NCBI GenBank assembly: GCA_907165275.2
Contig: OU015677.1
Coordinates: 1,240,001 to 1,304,000, forward strand
DNA length: 64,000 nucleotides
From: Zygaena filipendulae
Taxonomy: Eukaryota > Arthropoda > Insecta > Lepidoptera > Zygaenidae
Reading direction: 5' to 3'
Below are positions 1-10,673 of the stretch, in pieces (within the stretch, counting starts at the first letter, position 1; every line of letters starts with the position of its first letter). The translations under genes were made by a program, and so were the position numbers. The notes under the pieces are model-generated. The model was not told the origin of the DNA. It saw only the letters and a program-made list of their open reading frames with translations, and made no database searches.

Positions 1-247
1 TGGAACAACTGACCTTGCTGCTGTAGAATGTATTGTAAACAGCTTGACACACATTACTTTCAAGTGATTAACTTACATACCTATTATATTTTATTATTAT
101 CATAATACATTCGTTGCGACACGTTTTGCTGTTTAAAGTCTTGTTTTTTTTTAATATTTTATAGGTAGGTTTTTTTTTACTCAAGCTGATGCCCGCGGTT
201 TCACCCGCGTTAATATCGGAATGGGCTTGTCAACCAAGGTTTAGTTT

Positions 248-416
248 TTAGTCCGTTTTGTAGATTAATAAAAATATTGGACACGTATATTTTTTACACA
301 ATCAAAAAATAAAGAAGATACATTTAAGTCGAAGTGTCGCGTGACATCACAGCGTGCTATAAACTGTAGCACGGCGTGACGTTCAATATTTTTTATTAAT
401 CTACAAGACGGACTAA
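248..416. mobile_element. TTAGTCCG-family MITE, internally deleted copy
   Basis: The ends are inverted repeats: TTAGTCCGTTTTGTAGATTA on the left and its near complement ending in GACTAA on the right. The centre contains the ...GTGACATCAC... and ...CGTGACG... motifs of longer copies at 32495, 44243, 45658 and 63824. No coding capacity, so presumably a non-autonomous DNA transposon. At about 169 bp it is shorter than the roughly 300 bp relatives. Confidence 0.7.
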
Positions 417-419
417 ATT

Positions 420-760
420 TAATCTTGAATTTCATACCCCGGATACAAGCCTATTCCGGGGCAAAAAGCGTCCTGTGTCCTTTTATGTACTCCTGACAAC
501 GTGTGTGCAAAATTTCATTATGATCGGTTGATAAGATAAAGCGTGAAAGCGTAACAAACAAATAATCGATAAATAAAACAAAGTCCTCCGCCACATCTGT
601 CTGTCTGTCCGTTCGCGATAAACTTAAAAACTACTGAGCTGATTTTCTTGCGGTTATGCGGTTGCGATTCAAGAGCAAGGTAATAGTTTATCCTGGAGTT
701 CCCGCGGGAACTCTGAAATTACCGCGGGTTAAACCGCGGGGGGCAGTCAAGCAAGTGGGA
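420..760 (+). mobile_element. Decayed Helitron-like non-autonomous fragments
   Basis: Contains the lepidopteran consensus pieces TGACAACGTG...CAAAATTTCAT and CCCGCGGGAACTC, plus a CCGCGGG hairpin near 740. A second CCCGCGG fragment lies at about 190-225, before the MITE at 248. Boundaries are degraded and there is no open frame. Confidence 0.6.
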
Positions 761-905
761 CTCCCCTCTGCTGGGGCACTGGATGCGGCTGCATGCCACT
801 AGCTCGCAACCAGGAGCCAACTTAAATTTATTTTATTTTATTTGTACTAACTCTAGGTTTTAAGGATAATGTTACTAACAAACTATGGATTGTTCCGAAA
901 TAAAG

Positions 906-933
906 ATTATTATTATTATTATTATTATTATTA
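906..933. repeat. (ATT)n microsatellite
   Basis: About nine ATT units follow a short AT-rich sequence ending in AAATAAAG, which resembles the tail of a retroelement. The 937-2450 stretch that follows holds only Helitron-like scraps (about 1205-1260 and 2135-2290) and AT-rich DNA. I recognise no gene there. Confidence 0.8.
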
Positions 934-2460
934 ATATTATAAAAAGTAAATTTGGTAAGTTTTTATGTAGTAAGTTTGTATGTCTGATGAAGGAGACAAT
1001 CTCTGGAACTTCTGAACCGATTCTAAAAATTCTTGAAATTTGATATTTTTAATAGCTGCTGATGGTGCACGGTCTGTTGTTTTTTTACCATTTATAAATT
1101 TTTGGACATAGCACCTTACTCCTGTGTTATAAATACGATTGTAACTTTGCACACTTTGATCATCATGGAATTTTGCACACACGTTGTCAGTGATATAGAA
1201 AGGCACAAAGGGTTTTTTTCGTTCAACTCCCGCGGGTACTTCGACATTAACGCGGGTGAAAAAGTATATAAGAACAGCCAGTTCTTATATACTTTTTGTC
1301 TATTCACCATTTATTAATTTTTGGATAGCAATTTAATGAGTCACGTATGTTATCTAGCGGCACAAATTCAACACTCGGTCATCGGTTCAGTAACCACACA
1401 AAAAACCCGCGACTTGATTGGGTTTCCCACTTCAGCGCACGCAAAAGGCAATTCGGCATCCTTGTCACGCAATGTACCTTAGAAAGCGACTTTCACTGTG
1501 TTTTGAGGAAATCGAATGAGGAAATTAGGCACTAAATAAATAATTATCGAACACGTGGATGTTAGTTACTTATCTATGTAGGAAGGTGGGTTAGTTTGTA
1601 AATAATAATGCAGTCGGATATATGGCATACCACACAAATGACAAAATACGTTATTGTTTCTTGTTTAATTTTACTTCGTTATTGTTTGTTTTGTTTTTCT
1701 TTACTTTGTAATTATTTATTTTGTTATTCTTTAATTATATTAATTTGTGTTGTTCTGTATGTTCATTTGTGTTGTGTGTCTCATCTTGCCACTGAGCAAA
1801 TAATCACTTCGTTTTAAGAGTCGGCACTTTCATTCTAATCGCTGAACCGATCTATGAAGCCATTTTGTGCCAACTTTACTAACGCAATGTATGACGCGGT
1901 CATAGGAATTTGGTTAAGTATTCCAAAGCTGGTAAAGAAGTTCGCGCACAAATCCATAGTAACTTCTGCTTCAAGGGAGTGTCGCTGGGCTGCATCTTGG
2001 TGCAAATAAATCTTTCTTTTATTTTATTTTCTTTTCTTTCTAATTAACTGTTGTCATGACAACTAGTCATAGACAACAAACAAGCCTTGAAAAGTTCTGG
2101 CTTAAACCCGAGTTTCCTGTTTTACCTAATGGATTTTATGGCCGACTAACTGTTCCACGCGGTTTTATCCGGAGCAATTCGGATTTACCGCTGGAATTCC
2201 GTGTAAAAAATACCCTGTGCCAAATTCCATCCAATTCCGTTCAGTCGTTTCATCCATCCAAACTTACACATTTACATATAATATTAGTATGTATTATGTT
2301 TGCTATAAAAAGATATAGTTTGCTTTTCTGTTCTCGGTCAATTACTTATTATAAATTTGGTGTCAACTAAAATGTGTTTTCAATTTACATTAAGGTTTAA
2401 TGCCCCGATGCTTAATGCTTAATGCATGCTGTTTGGAGCCTATTATAATATGTATTATTA

Positions 2461-2631
2461 TCTACACTTATATTATAAAGAGGAAAGATTTGTACGTTTG
2501 CAACGAATAAACTCAAAAACTACAGGACCGATTTCAAAAATTCTTCACCATTAGCATGCTACGTTATCCCTGAGCGGAATTCTCGCAGGAATTCCAAAAT
2601 TAACGCGAGTAAAACCGCGGGGAACTGCTAG
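2461..2631 (+). mobile_element. Helitron-like element, full-length, 171 bp
   Basis: Begins TCTACACTTATATTATAAAG directly after an A and ends with a GC-rich hairpin followed by ...AACTGCTAG directly before a T. A 5' TC, a 3' hairpin plus CTRR, and insertion between A and T are the published hallmarks of Helitrons. It is too short to encode RepHel, so it is non-autonomous. Similar copies recur throughout the window. Confidence 0.7.
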
Positions 2632-2954
2632 TTAAACTAATGATATTTTAAGTATTATTACATACAATATTATTGTAGTTAAACATAAAGATAATAAATC
2701 TGTTATGTTATTAGTAACGAGTTGCGACACAATTTGTGTCGGGAGAATTTCACAACTTTATTATTTATACAAAAACAGATGTTGTGTAACTAATGACAGT
2801 ATGACATTGAAAAATATTTTTAACACATAACATACGGACAGTCGGCAATGAAAGTCTATCTACGACCATGAAATAAAATATTATAACGTTCAATTAAGAT
2901 TTTTGATGATAGATTAACCCGAATTAAGCCTGTTGCTTGCAAGGTTTCAAACCA

Positions 2955-3412
2955 GGGCCCTTATTCACTATGACCAACAACATTCCTTGCCCATAACGCG
3001 CGTGCCAAAAACGCATTTCCAAACTTTCTAGATGCCAAGACATTACAAATTATTGTTCTTTATGCCATTAGAGACGTTGTAAATGTATTTTTATGCAGTA
3101 AAACTTCTTTGATTACAAGGGAAAGACAGTTTTTGCGGCATCTCATCTTAGCGCGGCGTGTTCTCGTAGTTGTAACGAGGCGGCCGTATGCCACTCGTTA
3201 TGATATCCCGCCTCATTTCTAATATTTGTTATTTATTTTTTAATCTGTTCCATTTATATTTAAAATTTGACTTTTTACTTTTTGACAGAACTACATAGAT
3301 ACGATTTGAAGAATACAAAAGCTCTAATTTACTTAATTTATCTTTTGTTATTTTTATTTGAGCTAGCCGAAGGCCTTATTACTTCTGAAACCGACATAGT
3401 GAATAAGGGTCC
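2955..3412. mobile_element. TIR element, 458 bp (GGGCCCTTATTCACTATG ends)
   Basis: The left end GGGCCCTTATTCACTATG is inverted at the right end as CATAGTGAATAAGGGTCC. The left 150 bp recurs, diverged, at 12946-13110. No transposase frame is visible, so this is a non-autonomous DNA element of unassigned superfamily. Confidence 0.7.
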
Positions 3413-3529
3413 AGATATAAAAGCCCGTAAACGCATGCGTTCACTGGCTTTTATCGGGCTAAACCTCAAGCACCGGGCTTAAACCGGATTGGATTGACAA
3501 TCTTTATTAAATTTGTGATTACACACATA

Positions 3530-4200
3530 AGGTACTTTTTATCCCAGAATTCCCGCGGGAACACGAAATTATTGTCGGCGAAATCTCATGAAATTTTGCA
3601 CACACGTTGTCAGGGGTAGGTAAGTACAGAAAAGGATAGAATAGGGTACTTTGTATCCCGGAATTTATTCGCATTTATAGCAATATCAACATCGCAAAAA
3701 TTTTTCATGATAATAACGCAATTTTTACGACTGCATTTTATGGTAATCTTTATTTATTTATTTATTGGAAAGAACGACCAACAAAGCATACACCGTAACA
3801 TTGGCAGTGATACAATATAGGATATTATAATGAAAAAATTATGGCGCTGCCTCAGTTATAGGTCGCCACAGCATGCACGAGAGAAAGAAGCAATAAATGT
3901 ACAAATGTAAGGGAACTATTTTAACGCATCATTGAACTTTTTTATTAGTAAATAATATAATATAATATAAATATATAAATAATATAATAATTAATCCACT
4001 TCACGACACACAGATCTACTTTATCCCACACTAAGCCACCGTGGAAATCCAGCAACACGTGGTATACACTACATATTATTACACATTATTATAGTACCAT
4101 AGATATATAAACTCGCCCAGAATGGAAAGTCCACCCTTACCGGGAACCTCTGGATTAGGGGCTATAGGCAGGGCATGGGCATTGAGCAGGGCCAAAGACA
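3530..4200. repeat. Helitron-like scrap plus TTTATTTA-tailed repeat
   Basis: 3538-3680 carries the AATTCCCGCGGGAAC and CAAAATTTCAT-type pieces of the Helitron-like family, broken up. From about 3743 a TTTATTTATTTATT tract leads into a repeat that resembles sequence after similar tracts near 25240, 34985, 57920 and 62060. It is probably the 3' end of a retroelement in reverse orientation. No gene recognised. Confidence 0.45.
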
Positions 4201-4281
4201 TTTCTTTTTTTATTTAATGTCCTTGGGCAGTCAACTGCGTCAATCCGGTTGTCGCTGGTAAGTTTGACGTGTTGTGTTTAC

Positions 4282-4460
4282 CTTCGTAGCTCCAGCCAGC
4301 AGGAGCAGTTTGAGGATGATGAGTGTGAGCACGAGGGTCTTGAAGCCGATGAGGGCGGCCACCACCGCCCAAGTGGACATGGCGCCCAGCTGGAACACCA
4401 GCGGTATCAGCGCTTGGACCAGCTTCTTGAACGGCCGCCCGAAGGTTCTGGGGCTTTGTA
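4282..4460 (-). CDS. Internal exon of a hydrophobic (possibly Osiris/DUF1676-like) protein
   Basis: On the minus strand an acceptor (...GTTTCAG) precedes a 179-nt open segment that ends at AAG|GTAAAC. It enters in phase 1 and exits in phase 0. The 59 codons include GRPFKKLVQALIPLVFQLG followed by a long hydrophobic stretch rich in Leu, Val and Ala, with an internal GFKTL. GC content and codon regularity contrast with the AT-rich flanks. A basic residue pair before two leucine-rich hydrophobic segments recalls the DUF1676 region of insect Osiris proteins, but I cannot confirm the family. Its entry phase matches the exit phase of the secreted first exon at 8296-8569, so the two may be one gene with a 3.8 kb intron. 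Later exons were not found in the window. Confidence 0.55.
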
Positions 4461-4624
4461 CTGAAACAATCCACAGTAATAGATAATAGCCTTTATTTGG
4501 CAATTTTACAAAACATAATTCCAAATAGGTAATAGGTAGATAGACTTAGTCCGCTCCCACCACATTGCAGATACTAACGGGCTTGGCAGCGACTTCGAAA
4601 CGATCAGTAGGTACCACATACGTA

Positions 4625-4945
4625 GTTTTTTTTTTACTTTTTAGTGAAGTGCATTTTTGTGTTTTGAAGTCGATTTTAATTTTTGGTTAAAATTTTATTT
4701 ATTTTTCGCTTCAAAATGGATTAAATTTATAAAGTGATAATTTGTCTGCCCAAATCGCTATAGGAGTGCCTGTAATATTTGAAGAGTTTCCTCGATTTTT
4801 CCATAATCCCATCATCAGATCCTGACTTCTTTACGAATCGGTCCAGCCGTCTTTGAGTAATTGCGTAACAGAGAGTCAGAGATATAAAAAAAAACATACA
4901 GTCGGATTGAGAACCTCCTCCTTTTATTGGAAGTCGGTTAAAAAA
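4625..4945. mobile_element. AACCTCCTCC / AAGTCGGTT repeat element
   Basis: This AT-rich repeat includes TTTTGAAGTCGATTTTAATT, a GTTTCCTCGATTTTTCC segment and the terminal GAACCTCCTCCTTTT...GGAAGTCGGTTAAAA. The same elements occur at 7600-7645, 18851-19732 and 46470-46935. The GAAGTCGGTT blocks at both ends are inverted in the 46 kb copy, which suggests a non-autonomous DNA transposon. Confidence 0.6.
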
Positions 4946-4949
4946 TACA

Positions 4950-5513
4950 CAGCGTAACAGTTACCTAAACACTAACTAACTAAATTACTACAGAATTTTT
5001 CAATACACGCGTTTAAGTCTTTTGTAGTCAGCAATACAGCAAAAGAGTTAAACGCGTGTCTAGAATAATTCTACAGTAATTTTCTGCAGAAAATTAGATA
5101 AAATATACATCTGTTTAACTTTTTTTGTAGTAGTACTTTATGAAACTTTGTAATCAATAACAAAAGAGAAACAATAATGAAGATAATAAACTAAAATTAA
5201 TAGTTTATAATTACGTACTAGGTACTTTCAAATATATATAGGTTACCTACCTACTAAAGCGAAAGTAATTGATGTCGCATGCAGAATTTACATAATTTTA
5301 GCTCGATTAACGCAAAATATCGACACAGTAACACAAATTATCGACAACATTATAGAGATATTAACCGACTTTCTCCATCACTGTTTAGCTTTTTGTCATA
5401 TTATCCCATATCACAGATAATATAATACTCCCATATTATCTCTCATTCATTGATGAAAAAAAAAAATTCTTTCTCGCTCTACATAAGTAGATATTATGTT
5501 CTCTTCCGATAAA
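4950..5513. other. AT-rich spacer, no gene seen
   Basis: Holds a short imperfect palindrome around 5005-5065 (ACGCGTTTAAGTC ... GTTAAACGCGTGT) and otherwise simple AT-rich sequence. No supported exon. Confidence 0.5.
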
Positions 5514-5750
5514 TGGACGCAGATAAGCAATAACATGTTAACCCACAAAATTAATTTATTGATTCAGAACGATTTATTGAGAGTTAGGGAACGTTTTTTA
5601 ACTATGGGTTTACCTTATTACATTGCTTAAATATGTAACTAAATATTGAACATAAAAAATGTTGACACAAATGGCGCTCCTACTTTTAAAACACGATTTA
5701 CTCAAAATTTCTCCAGTGCGGGCTAACACACTATTGCTTATCTATGTCCA
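5514..5750 (-). mobile_element. GGACATAGATAAGCAATA-family MITE, copy A
   Basis: The ends are inverted repeats of about 34 bp: TGGACGCAGATAAGCAATA... on the left, complementary to ...TATTGCTTATCTATGTCCA on the right. Both lead into GTTAACCCACA-type sequence. At 237 bp it has no coding potential. Other copies lie at 5753, 6192, 12638, 58157 and 58410. Copy A is followed head-to-tail by copy B after only two bases. Confidence 0.85.
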
Positions 5751-5752
5751 AA

Positions 5753-6014
5753 TGGACGCAGATAAGCAATAACATGTTAACCCACAAAATTAAGTTATTG
5801 ATTCAGAACGATTTATTGAGAGTTAGAGAACGTTTTTTAATTGTGTGTTTACCTTATTACATTGTTCAAATCATGGACCAATTAAATGTTCAAATATGTA
5901 ACTAAATATTGAACATAAAAAATGTTGACACAAAATTGCGCTATAATTATAAAACTTTAATTTACTCTAAATTTCTCCAGTGTGGGTTAACACACTATTG
6001 CTTATCTATGTCCA
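5753..6014 (-). mobile_element. GGACATAGATAAGCAATA-family MITE, copy B
   Basis: Same ends and orientation as copy A. It is about 25 bp longer because of a duplicated stretch around the ATTAAATGTTCAAATATG segment. Ends at ...CTTATCTATGTCCA. Confidence 0.85.
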
Positions 6015-6191
6015 AATAAGAGATGTGAGTTGTTTCATTCATCTACTAATGAGCTGCGTAATTTTTTTTTTGTTTTAGTGAGTTCGAAGGGTTTATCGGA
6101 TAAAAACTCGTGAGGATTAATTAATAAATATGTTACGAGAAACTCACAAAATAACAAACAAATTCACATTAATAATAATGACATTCACATT

Positions 6192-6427
6192 TGGACATAG
6201 ATAAGCAATAGTGTGTTAACCCACACTGGAGAAATTTTGAGTAAATCGTGTTTTAAAAGTAGGAGCGCCATTTGTGTCAACATTTTTATATTCAATATTT
6301 AGTTACATATTTAAGCAATGTAATAAGGTAAACACATAATTAAAAAACGTTCCCTAACTCTCAATAAATCGTTCTGAATCAATAACTTAATTTTGTGGGT
6401 TAACTTGTTATTGCTTATCTGCGTCCA
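6192..6427 (+). mobile_element. GGACATAGATAAGCAATA-family MITE, copy C
   Basis: Opposite orientation to copies A and B, with TGGACATAG at the left and GCGTCCA at the right. With A and B it forms an inverted arrangement about 180 bp apart. Confidence 0.85.
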
Positions 6428-6605
6428 TTTATAATAGCAAGAACTTCGCTGTTATAGGCATGTATGATATACTTACTTAAATAAAATAATTTCTCCTTCT
6501 TAATGGGTTCGGACGTTTGGTACACGGCATATGCTATGGATTAAAACATAGGACAGGCTTTCTTTCCGTAAGAAATTCCAGATTTCGAGCGAAGCCGCGA
6601 ATAGC

Positions 6606-7076
6606 TAGGGTAAAACCAGGATAGTTGCCCTGGGGGTATAGTTGCCCCGATCGTAATTACTCAAGTTTCGCAGATGAATCGCGTGCTATTTTATTTATCT
6701 ATCAAAAGACTTTCCGACTACTATTAAGTGGACCGCGTCTCATGTCTCTGTGCGATTGCACGGGAACGCAAGGTGCGATCAAAGATTTTTCGGGGTAGAT
6801 GCCTTGTTTCCCGCCGGGTCGTCCATCCTAAACGTAATTTATATGGACTAGGCAACTATCCCATATATGGGATAGATGTCACAAAAAGTAGAGGTCCGTA
6901 GAAATCGCTAATACTTTGGAAATTTCAAAGATAATGTCTTTTACACTTAATAAATTTGTAGATAAAGAACCAATGTATTTGCCAGTTTAAAAAATAAGAT
7001 TTTTTAATTTTTGTACTGGGAGATATAAAATGATTTCAAAAATTTCAACTGTGGCAACTATCCGGGTTTTACCCTA
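6606..7076. mobile_element. TIR element with TAGGGTAAAACC ends
   Basis: The left end TAGGGTAAAACCAGGATAG and right end CTATCCGGGTTTTACCCTA are inverted. Both ends include TA, compatible with TA target-site duplication as in Tc1/mariner/pogo elements. GGATAG / CTATCCC motifs recur inside. No open frame is long enough for a transposase. About 470 bp. Confidence 0.7.
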
Positions 7077-8295
7077 GACCAGATATTTAAGGCATTTATA
7101 GCAGTTTCAAACTCCCTAACCCACGGTGAACTATTTTCTAAGTACGTATACAACTAGAGACACTATAATTATTTTAATAGAGTGGTATATAATAGGTTGT
7201 ACATGTTACGAAAAGGTAAATGAACCTTATTTGCGTGTTGTTGCAATTGTTGCAATAACTCTATCTATTAAAGAGTGACGAATCAAAACCTCTACATCTT
7301 TTCGCTTTCACGGGCACGCGTAGTTTTATTATTTTATTTTTAATTAAAACTTTGAGTTGAACATTACTTATGTCGTCGTACCTATTTTAGATAGAAAAGA
7401 AGCATAGACGTCCGCAGACGCTGCAAATGCACCTAACGGAGTTAGTTATCATAAATATTTCAATGCTTGCGGATATGGAACCATAAAAAACAAAAATCGA
7501 TGCACTGTGTTTTGCAATAATAAAAAAGAAGGAATAAAATAATAATTTATTCGGACAAATAGATACCTAATATAATCGGACACAAAAGAAACATAGGTAC
7601 GCGTCGAATTGAGAACCTCCTCCTTTTTGAAGTCAGTTAAAAAACTAACAACGAGTGGAGTTAACAAAAAAATAGTAAAAGTAAAAAATTTTAAGAAAAT
7701 ATTAAAAACACCGGAATTTCTGTAGGGTGTGCCTTCCATGCTGGAGTTTATTTTCCTTTCTCTATTGCCGAAACGATGCAATGAGTAGGTACCTATCTCA
7801 GCGAGTGCTGGCACTCAATAATGAAAACCCTGATTTTTTTTTAAATCCATAGAAGACGGTACAACAAAGGTCGGATAAAGTAGAAGATATCAGTACACAG
7901 ACGATAGATGTCACATCTACACGCCTATATTGAATCAACATAATATTTACATATTAATATTGCCTAAGTAACGTATAAAAACACGAAGCACGAAAACACG
8001 AGTTTTCCCCAACTTGTGATAAGCTATTTAATCTTACCTCTTGGGTAAGTTACCTATTCGTATTAAAGACACGTGTTTTTGGAACACAAGGCAGAATCAT
8101 TGGAGTGAGTTTTTAAAATCTGCCACTGAATTTTTTTTTTTTAATTTCCCAAAGTTTGTTAATCAGTTTTTTAGCAGTTTAGAACCGCGAGCTTTTAGCA
8201 GCAGTGCGTACGTGACCTAAGTACGACATTTTACTTACAATTACTGTACACCACAATGACAAAAATTAATAATACCCACTTAAATTGATACATAC
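7077..8295. other. Presumed intron or spacer with an AACCTCCTCC fragment
   Basis: If the exons at 4282 and 8296 belong together, this is part of their intron. It contains a GAACCTCCTCCTTTTTGAAG end at about 7611-7635. Otherwise it is AT-rich, with no further exon that I can support. Confidence 0.4.
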
Positions 8296-8569
8296 CAAGG
8301 CTGTAATCAGTGGATCTCTTTTGCACTGACCCGGAATCATCCAGTTCAACACTAACAGGTACAGACGGAGCGTGGTCACTTTGGTGTGGTTTATCAATTT
8401 CTTCATCGTCAACGAAATTAAATTTATCTAAATAATTTATATCATACATTACTTTGGTTTTAGCACTTTTTTCTATAACACTATTATTTTTTATTGTCTT
8501 TGCCATTGAACTGGCGTGTGCCAATGAAAAAAACAATAACAAACAAACGAAAGTCATTTGAAAGTTCAT
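8296..8569 (-). CDS. First coding exon of a secreted precursor
   Basis: The minus-strand ATG at 8567-8569 opens a signal peptide (MNFQMTFVCLLLFFSLAHAS), with likely cleavage after the Ala/Ser-rich segment. An acidic, polar region with a FVDDEEID motif follows, then a dibasic QKR site and STDYSL, where the frame meets a donor (CTTG|GTATGT). The exon is 274 nt and exits in phase 1, the entry phase of the exon at 4282-4460. An upstream in-frame ATG at 8639-8641 would precede the signal sequence with an unlikely N-terminus, so I prefer the MNF start. I do not recognise the family. A signal peptide plus a downstream hydrophobic exon would fit an Osiris-like or other cuticle-secretory protein, which is inference only. 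Confidence 0.5.
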
Positions 8570-8641
8570 TTTTCTGAGATATCTAAATAGCAAAATATGG
8601 AAACATGGTATAAACCATTTTATTATTTCTTTGATATCCAT

Positions 8642-9776
8642 ATTTTATTTAGCTAACCGTATTTTGGTCCGTGTTAAATATTTTAAACATTATATTTTGT
8701 TTGCGAAAGTTAAGAAAACGGGCGTCATTTCACGCCAAACGCAGCGTCACAACTATCAGTCTCAGTACAATATCCGTAATGGCGTTGGGTTGGACAAACT
8801 GCGAGGTACCGTTGCATTTCCTCTTTCACTCACTAGTAAAATAAACATAAAGAACCAGTAAGTACGTATACCAACGATGAAGAACTTTCGCTGTTTCTGA
8901 CGTGCATATACTTACTCTGGTCTCCTAGATTTTACGCATTTCAAACATAATTTTTGTTTCAAAATGCGCATAAAATAACAAAAATAACAAACCAAATAAA
9001 TGCCAAATAAGTACCTACCGATCTTACATATTCTTTAAAATGAAATGAAATTCTTTCGTATGAAAATTTTCTGTCAATTAGAAAGCGAGTGACAGTGAGC
9101 TTTCGTTTAGAATTTATACAAACGAAGTAATTAATTCTTTTATTTAGTTCTATTTGTTAAGGAGACAATTGAAGGTGACTCAATTGTTATGCTATTTGAG
9201 TAACTGGATAGGTTAAAATGAAAAAGAGATCTGCCAATCACCGCACTGTCTTCTGTTTCAGTTAAGGCCGAATATGACCTGAAAAATTTGTGGACAAGAG
9301 TAGGTCCTGTACCTAGTTACCTACCTTCCTATAGGTACATACTTGTAACTATTGAAGAAATAAAATTGTAACTGACGAAAAATGTTTTTTCTTTATTTTA
9401 GACAGGAAAGTAGGTCCAGAGAAGTCCCATACAGCTTCCTAGTAGATACTCGTTGTACTCGTCGTCCTTGAAAAACAAACTTTGCAAACCAGCTCTACAT
9501 ACAATTTACGCATATCTACCAATTATTATTAATTGACTAATTAACACTACAGTAGGTACCAAATAATTACAATTATTATAATAATAATATTTATATCAGG
9601 TCACTCTAAAAGCCCGTAGAACCCATAAAAACCCCATTTTGATAAAAACTCCTAAACCTGAACCCGCAGTTTTTTTTTAACATTTTTCACGCACGGCTGA
9701 CCATAGATTATAGAATGAGAATGACATTATTTTTATTTTTACCTAATATAAATTATAAATACTTGTTATATTTATG
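8642..9776. other. Upstream spacer, no gene seen
   Basis: AT-rich sequence upstream of the minus-strand exon. It may hold that gene's promoter, but I see no clear TATA box or further exon. Confidence 0.4.
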
Positions 9777-10205
9777 TAGGGATAGGTGTACGAGTTGATT
9801 CTACGGGGTATGATGATCCCTTGCTGTTGCAGCGAATCTATGGACGCCATCTACGTTTTTTATATGGTATATCGTAGCTTCCGACACCCCTCCGCAATAG
9901 TCAAAGTATAATGGCGGCGCGAGTGACGAGTGCGAGTCTACACGGAAACATATAATTTGTGTGTCTCTGATCTAAGGTAAGGTTGACTTTGAGACTATGT
10001 TACTTTTGTTGTATGCAATAAATCGTAATGGTTGTTGTACTTATGGCTGTCTATAATGCTATATTTTAGTTTTTGCATGACACTACAACAGTAAATGCTT
10101 TATAGGTTATGTTATCGAACAAAGATTGAAAAAGCTGTGTTTGGGGTAAGACGATCCCATCATGGAGGTACTAGTTGATCCGCAGGATCAACTTGTACCA
10201 TATAA

Positions 10206-10616
10206 GCAGAGGCGTCTTTACCTATAGTGCAGGGTGTGCGGCGCACACGGGCGCCGGGTCTAAGGGGGCGCCGCGCGCCGAGCGCCCTTGCGACACATCC
10301 GAAGATGCGTCGCATCCAAGGAACCCATATCGAATTCTCAAAAAAAAAAAGAACAATTTGGACTTTGTATGGATATTTGGCCAATCAGCTGACCGCTCCC
10401 ATACACAGTACAATTTTTTTTTGAGAATTCGATATGCGTTCCCTGGGGAAAGTTGTTTAGTTTCATGAGTAGTATCACTCCTTAAGAGATTTGGTCTATT
10501 TTACCTAACATCCTGTATAACTGTTAGTATTCCACTTGTATTCCATTTTGACCCCGCTCGAGGGCGCCAGGTTACTGGCTGCACACGGGCGCCACAAGGG
10601 CTAGAGACGCCTCTGC
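10206..10616. mobile_element. Nested TIR element, 411 bp, 6-bp target duplication
   Basis: Starts GCAGAGGCGTCT and ends AGACGCCTCTGC, perfect inverted ends. It is flanked on both sides by ATATAA (10200-10205 and 10617-10622), so the insertion can be drawn exactly. It is GC-rich near the ends (GGGCGCC blocks). Inside, at 10328-10436, is a second inverted pair built on ATCGAATTCTCAAAAAAA, which suggests an element within the element. It interrupts the 5' region of the pogo element upstream of the transposase start. Confidence 0.8.
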
Positions 10617-10673
10617 ATATAAGGTACAAGTTTGAGTTTTAGTTGATTCATTTAGATTATTTTTTTTCAGATT

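Noticed and set aside
4141..4201. Minus-strand ATG opening MSLALLNAHALPIAPNPEVPG before a GTAAGG donor
   Set aside because: The hydrophobic core is too short for a convincing signal peptide and the upstream sequence is A-rich with no acceptor. Phase does not follow the exon at 4282.
7449..7814. 121-codon minus-strand frame
   Set aside because: It runs through an AACCTCCTCC repeat end and AT-rich DNA, with no recognisable domain or splice support.
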